A DNA stretch of 8,342 nucleotides from Betaproteobacteria bacterium TMED156 (GTDB taxonomy: Bacteria > Pseudomonadota > Gammaproteobacteria > Burkholderiales > Burkholderiaceae_A): NCBI GenBank assembly GCA_002171155.1, contig NHHF01000138.1, positions 1 to 8,342 of the forward strand. Reading direction: 5' to 3'. Position 1 is the first letter of the stretch. Every line of letters begins with the position of its first letter. Positions 5,552-8,342 of the stretch are shown here, piece by piece. Made by a program: the position numbers and the translations under genes. A model generated the notes under the pieces. That model did not search any database, was not told the DNA's origin, and saw nothing but the letters and a program-made list of their open reading frames with translations.

Positions 5552-6025
5552 ATGTTTGGTTATATTAAAGTTATTTTTACAGTAGTGATCATCTCAGCAA
5601 TAGCAGGTGCTGGTATGTATGTAATGAAATTACGTTCTGACAATGCTGTATTAAAAGCAAATCAAATAGAACTAGAACGTTCGATTGAATCACAACAAGA
5701 ATTATTAGAACAACAAAAAGCAGACTTTGAAGAAATACTAGAATCAAACAAACAATTAAATGTTTTAATCAACAGTTTGAAAAAAGATCTAGAAGATCTA
5801 GACAAAAGATTTAACAAAGGTGGCAGGGACGTTGGTAAAATTGGTGTTGAAAAGCCAAAACTGTTAGAAAAAATAATAAACAATGGAGCCAACAATGCGG
5901 CTAGATGTATTGAATTAGCATCAGGGGCCCCACACACAGAAGAGGAGTTGAAGGCAACTAAGAAATCGGAAATCAATCCAGAATGTCCGGCATTAGCAAA
6001 CCCTTCATATGTACCATATGAATAA
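5552..6025 (+). CDS. Inner-membrane spanin-like protein (Rz-like)
   Basis: 157 residues. A single N-terminal membrane helix (about 4-24, IKVIFTVVIISAIAGAGMYV) is followed by a long coiled coil (about 27-88) of Leu/Ile heptads with many Gln and Glu, then a globular tail. The tail (GGRDVGKIGVEKPKLLEKII, 90-109) matches a pattern I remember in phage proteins of the type 'RD.G.L...KP.L....IN.GT', commonly in lysis cassettes. It holds two Cys (119 and 145), which could form a disulfide in the periplasm. The topology (N-in membrane anchor, periplasmic coiled coil) is that of an i-spanin, which with an outer-membrane partner fuses the membranes at lysis. AAGGA (5541-5545) lies 6 bp before ATG 5552. 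The stop is overlapped by the next gene (17 bp), the typical arrangement of Rz/Rz1-type pairs. Confidence 0.75.
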   Translation: MFGYIKVIFTVVIISAIAGAGMYVMKLRSDNAVLKANQIELERSIESQQELLEQQKADFEEILESNKQLNVLINSLKKDLEDLDKRFNKGGRDVGKIGVEKPKLLEKIINNGANNAARCIELASGAPHTEEELKATKKSEINPECPALANPSYVPYE

Positions 6026-6485
6026 ATTTTTTAAATGGCATAACAGCCAAATAGATTGGTGGAAGAATAAATTAGGAGTTAGCTGGTATGCGGTATCTTG
6101 GATATCATTTCTTAAAGGTGCAATACTAGTTCTTATAGTTGTTGCATTGACTGGCTGTACGATTGGTGAAAAAAGAATAAAAGTATTTTCAGTTGAAGAA
6201 CCAAGACAGAATTTAGATCATCCTATGCCTACTCCATTAGAACTGGAAGAGATTAGATGGATAATTATCAATTCAGAAAATGCAGATGAAGTATTCAAAA
6301 AGTTAGAAGAACAAGGCATTGACCCAGTGTTGTTTGGATTGACTGACAGAGACTTTGAAATACTGGCCAAAAACTTTGCACAGATTAGAGCAAAGCTTCA
6401 AGAAACAAATACACTGTTGGAAGAATATAAAAAATATTACGAAGAATATAATCAAGAAGACGAAGTCAACAATAAACCTAAATAA
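6009..6485 (+). CDS. Outer-membrane spanin-like lipoprotein or membrane protein
   Basis: 158 residues from ATG 6009 (ATG 6018 would give 155). An unusually long N-terminus of about 35 residues with many Trp and Lys (KWHNSQIDWWKNK) precedes a hydrophobic helix (about 32-49) ending L-T-G-C50, a textbook lipobox. The exterior part has a Pro-rich linker (EPRQNLDHPMPTPLELEEI, about 63-81), then IRWIIINSENADEVFKKLEEQ, FGLTDRDFEILAKNFAQIRA (108-128) and a C-terminal helical tail with EEYKKYYEEY. I recall comparable proteins in marine T4-like phages annotated as hypothetical with a similar LT..D.E.L..N...IR segment. Position and overlap with the i-spanin-like gene suggest the o-spanin partner, but the long pre-lipobox extension is atypical, so it may simply be a membrane protein. 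Confidence 0.65.
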   Translation: MYHMNKFFKWHNSQIDWWKNKLGVSWYAVSWISFLKGAILVLIVVALTGCTIGEKRIKVFSVEEPRQNLDHPMPTPLELEEIRWIIINSENADEVFKKLEEQGIDPVLFGLTDRDFEILAKNFAQIRAKLQETNTLLEEYKKYYEEYNQEDEVNNKPK

Positions 6486-6488
6486 TAC

Positions 6489-6516
6489 TTGACTTTTAAT
6501 TAATCTGTTATATACT
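6489..6516 (+). promoter_or_regulatory. Sigma70-type promoter of the dnaJ-def-clpA operon
   Basis: TTGACT (6489-6494, 5/6 to TTGACA) and TATACT (6511-6516, 5/6 to TATAAT) are separated by 16 bp, close to the optimum; TGTTATA just before adds an extended -10-like feature. It lies in the 37-bp gap between the spanin-like gene and dnaJ, the second-largest gap in the window. A start 6-8 bp downstream falls at about 6522-6524, on the ATG itself, so the mRNA would have almost no leader and no Shine-Dalgarno. Early host-polymerase transcription is likely if this is used. Confidence 0.75.
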
Positions 6517-6522
6517 TAAACA

Positions 6523-7401
6523 ATGAGTCAGGATCATTATAAAACACTTGGAGTATCGGAACAATCATCGCAGGATGAGATAAAACGAGCATATAAAAAG
6601 CTCGCCAAACAGTATCATCCTGACCTTAATGGTGGTGATGACACACAGTTTAAAAAAATAAATGAAGCCAATAATATTTTAAGTGATCAGCAAAGAAGAC
6701 AACAATATGATATGGAAAGACGCTATGGTGCACAAGGTGGTCAAGGACCTTTTGGATTTGCAGGCGGATCGTTTGATGATATTATTATTGATAGTGATAT
6801 ACCTGGCTTTGGAAATATGTTTGAGCAATTCTTTGGCGATAACACATCAAGAAGAACATTTAGACAAAGAAAAGCAAAACCATTACGTAATCAAGATATA
6901 AGGATTAACTTAACTGTTTCTTTGGAAGATGTTTTTTATGGTGTGTCAAAAGAAGTAGTTATTAAAACACCAACAGGCACAAATCAAAATGTAAAAATAG
7001 ATATTCCAAAGGCATGTGATACAGGAACACAAATAAGATTTTCAGGTTTAGGATCAACGTTGCATGAAGACTTAAGACCAGGAGACTTATATGTGGTATT
7101 ATCTGTCGCGGCTCATAAAAAGTTTACTCAAAAAGGAAAAGACTTGTACACTAACATAGATATAGATATTTTTGATGCGTTATTAGGAACAAAAGTTGAT
7201 ATTGAACATTTTGATAATAATATAACTATAACTGTTCCACCTCTAACTCAACCGGAAGATGTAATTAGAGTAAAAGGAAAAGGTATGCAATTAAACAATG
7301 GTACATCAGGAAATTTGTATATTAAATTAAATTATCAAATACCAAAAAAATTAACAGATGAACAAAAACAACTTTTAGAAAAAATAAGGAAAAACATATA
7401 A
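6523..7401 (+). CDS. dnaJ: J-domain co-chaperone without zinc fingers (CbpA/DnaJ class II-like)
   Basis: 292-residue J-domain protein (type II layout) that would stimulate the ATPase of an Hsp70 (DnaK) and present substrates. The J domain is residues 1-65 with the essential H32-P-D34 motif, KKLAKQYHPDLN. A short Gly/Phe-rich linker follows (71-83), then FGNMFEQFFG (96-105), a stretch recalling DnaJ's FGDIFEDFFG. The four CXXCXGXG zinc-finger repeats of DnaJ are absent. Two C-terminal substrate-binding domains run from about 123 (NQDIRINLTVSLEDVFYG, RPGDLYVVLSV 185-195, DIFDALLGTKVDI 215-227, ITVPPLTQPEDVIRVKGKGM 236-255) to a terminal helix (DEQKQLLEKIRKN) where dimerisation occurs. No DnaK is in the window, so it probably recruits the host's. 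The stop overlaps the PDF start (TAATG). ATG 6523 is the only sensible start; it lies at the transcription start of the upstream promoter. Confidence 0.93.
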   Translation: MSQDHYKTLGVSEQSSQDEIKRAYKKLAKQYHPDLNGGDDTQFKKINEANNILSDQQRRQQYDMERRYGAQGGQGPFGFAGGSFDDIIIDSDIPGFGNMFEQFFGDNTSRRTFRQRKAKPLRNQDIRINLTVSLEDVFYGVSKEVVIKTPTGTNQNVKIDIPKACDTGTQIRFSGLGSTLHEDLRPGDLYVVLSVAAHKKFTQKGKDLYTNIDIDIFDALLGTKVDIEHFDNNITITVPPLTQPEDVIRVKGKGMQLNNGTSGNLYIKLNYQIPKKLTDEQKQLLEKIRKNI

Positions 7402-7889
7402 TGGAATTAGTGTACGCACCTGCAGATATTTTAAAGAAACCTACAATAAGTGTTGACGACGACATGGATAATGTAGTAAAATTAGCAGAACAAATGCACA
7501 AAATTATGTCACAAAATAACGGTATTGGTCTTGCCGCTCCACAAGTAGGTTTAGATAAAAGTTTCTTTATAATGGGAGATAAAACACGTTATAAGTTAGT
7601 TGTTAACCCTAAAGTAGTAGAAACAGGTAGTGAAAAAGGTTTAATTACAGAAGGTTGTTTAAGTTTTCCCGGCATATTTTTAAAAGTTCTACGTCCACTT
7701 AATACAGTTGTAGAGTATGTAAATACTAATGGAGAGAAAGTTAATGAAAGACTCGAAGGAATGATGAGTAGAGTTTTTCAGCATGAAACTGATCATCTAA
7801 ATGGAATAACATTTGATACATTAGTTTCTAAACTTAAACTTGATATGGCAATGAAAAAATTAAATAAAAGGTTAAAACGCAATGGCTGA
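7401..7889 (+). CDS. def: Peptide deformylase
   Basis: 162-residue metalloenzyme that removes the formyl group from the N-terminal Met of nascent proteins in the cytoplasm. All three family motifs are intact: G41-I-G-L-A-A-P-Q48, E84-G-C86-L-S (metal ligand Cys86) and Q127-H128-E129-T-D-H132 (metal ligands His128 and His132, catalytic Glu129), so it should be active. A short basic C-terminal helix (KLKLDMAMKKLNKRLKRNG region, 144-162) remains, between the long helix of bacterial type 1 PDFs and the truncated versions seen in some cyanophages. AAGGAA (about 7386-7391) precedes ATG 7401, and the start overlaps the dnaJ stop by one base. Phage-encoded PDFs are known from marine phages and are thought to help mature photosystem or other short-lived proteins; no photosystem gene is in this window. 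Confidence 0.96.
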   Translation: MELVYAPADILKKPTISVDDDMDNVVKLAEQMHKIMSQNNGIGLAAPQVGLDKSFFIMGDKTRYKLVVNPKVVETGSEKGLITEGCLSFPGIFLKVLRPLNTVVEYVNTNGEKVNERLEGMMSRVFQHETDHLNGITFDTLVSKLKLDMAMKKLNKRLKRNG

Positions 7890-8342
7890 AGAATATGATC
7901 CAATAGAATCCGTACTAGATAGAGCAATGGAATTTGCTTCTGAGAGAAACCACGAGTATGTGGTTCTTGAACATCTTCTATTGGCATTAGCAAACGAAAA
8001 AGAAATACAATCATTGATTTCAGAAGTTAAAGGTGACGTTGATCAAATAATGGTTGACTGTATGCAGTATCTTGATAATAAGTTGAAAGATATTGTAGTT
8101 GAATCAACAGACGCTCCACGCAAAACTTCAGCACTAGAAAGAGTATTTAATAGGGCAGTCACACAGGTTATATTTTCTGGTAGAAAAAAATTAGCAATCA
8201 AAGATATTTTTGTAAGTTTATTAAGTGAAAAAAATAGTTATGCCTTGTACTTTTTAAAGAAAAATAATATTACAAGACAAGCAGTTATTGAGCAACTTAC
8301 AAAAGAACGTTATGGTGAAGATGTACATCTACAAGAAAGACA
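7882..8342 (+). CDS. clpA: ClpA-type AAA+ unfoldase, N-terminal domain (cut by window edge)
   Basis: Open from ATG 7882 to the window end, 153 codons, no stop. The protein has the Clp N-domain double repeat: MAEEYDPIESVLDRAMEFAS, then HEYVVLEHLLLAL (24-36) and a second repeat with SALERVFNRAV (83-93), FSGRKKLAIKDIFVSLLSEKNS (about 97-118), YALYFLKKNNITRQAV (119-134). Repeat by repeat this resembles the start of E. coli ClpA (RHEFMTVEHLLLAL, FQRVLQRAV, SGRNEVTGANVLVAIFSEQES, AAYLLRK). The AAA+ modules lie outside the window, so full length and function as a ClpP partner are not shown. In bacteria the ClpA N-domain binds the adaptor ClpS, which delivers N-degron substrates. The ATG overlaps the PDF stop by 8 bp, with AAAGG 11-12 bp upstream. 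Confidence 0.88.
   Translation, partial: MAEEYDPIESVLDRAMEFASERNHEYVVLEHLLLALANEKEIQSLISEVKGDVDQIMVDCMQYLDNKLKDIVVESTDAPRKTSALERVFNRAVTQVIFSGRKKLAIKDIFVSLLSEKNSYALYFLKKNNITRQAVIEQLTKERYGEDVHLQER

Noticed and set aside
5786..5803. Tandem 9-mer repeat GATCTAGAA/GATCTAGAC
   Set aside because: Encodes the DLED coiled-coil repeats of the i-spanin-like protein; only two copies and explained by codon repetition.
5662..5976. Minus-strand open frame of about 100 codons
   Set aside because: Shadow of the i-spanin-like gene: low-complexity Ser/Leu translation opposite Glu/Lys-rich coiled coil.
6683..6901. Second + strand open frame inside the J-domain gene
   Set aside because: No ribosome binding site and no family similarity; the dnaJ frame is unambiguous here.
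1..8342. Host chromosome rather than phage
   Set aside because: IF-1, PDF, ClpA, DnaJ and HtrA are bacterial-type, but they are interleaved with 1-bp junctions to small phage-type proteins and spanin-like genes, with no rRNA, tRNA or host operon context.
1..8342. CRISPR arrays, tRNA genes, insertion sequences or attachment sites
   Set aside because: No repeat-spacer periodicity, cloverleaf-like segment, transposase gene or tRNA-3' end was seen, and coding genes fill nearly all the sequence.

Overview
The window looks like a stretch of an AT-rich (by eye about one-third GC), T4-like marine phage genome, most like the myoviruses of SAR11 or marine cyanobacteria. Five things suggest this. All genes lie on the + strand and are packed with 1-41 bp overlaps. 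Several encode families I remember as conserved hypothetical proteins of marine T4-like phages. A CATAAATA octamer resembles the T4 late promoter. A FEN-type exonuclease, glutaredoxin and short peptide deformylase are typical auxiliary genes of such phages. Spanin-like genes are present. No hallmark structural gene (capsid, terminase, portal) lies in the window, so the phage assignment is strong but its host is inferred.

Layout. 1-730: 3' part of a 5'-3' exonuclease (FEN/T4 RNase H-like). 690-1205 and 1192-1398: two conserved small proteins of unknown role. 1409-2515: exported HtrA/DegP-type serine protease with one PDZ domain. 2517-2750: glutaredoxin. 2751-2758: candidate late promoter, leading into two conserved unknown proteins (2767-3252 and 3224-3649). 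3649-3867: a complete translation initiation factor IF-1. 3869-6485: a run of small membrane proteins (one a 52-residue ORF at 4134-4292), an unknown soluble protein, a class 3 lipase and a probable inner/outer spanin pair, which I read as a lysis or envelope module. 6489-6516: a good sigma70-type promoter that places transcription start nearly on the next ATG. 6523-8342: J-domain co-chaperone, peptide deformylase and the start of a ClpA-type unfoldase, cut by the window edge.

How it may work together (inference). The window is rich in genes acting on protein synthesis and fate: IF-1 (initiation), PDF (N-terminal deformylation), DnaJ-like protein (folding), ClpA (unfolding and degradation), HtrA (periplasmic quality control) and glutaredoxin (thiol redox). 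This looks like a phage-borne translation and proteostasis set interleaved with a lysis cassette. The most notable items are the phage IF-1, the DnaJ-PDF-ClpA operon with a possibly leaderless transcript, and the lipase placed directly upstream of the spanins. No tRNA, CRISPR array, insertion sequence or clear intrinsic terminator was seen, and no gene-free stretch exceeds about 40 bp.
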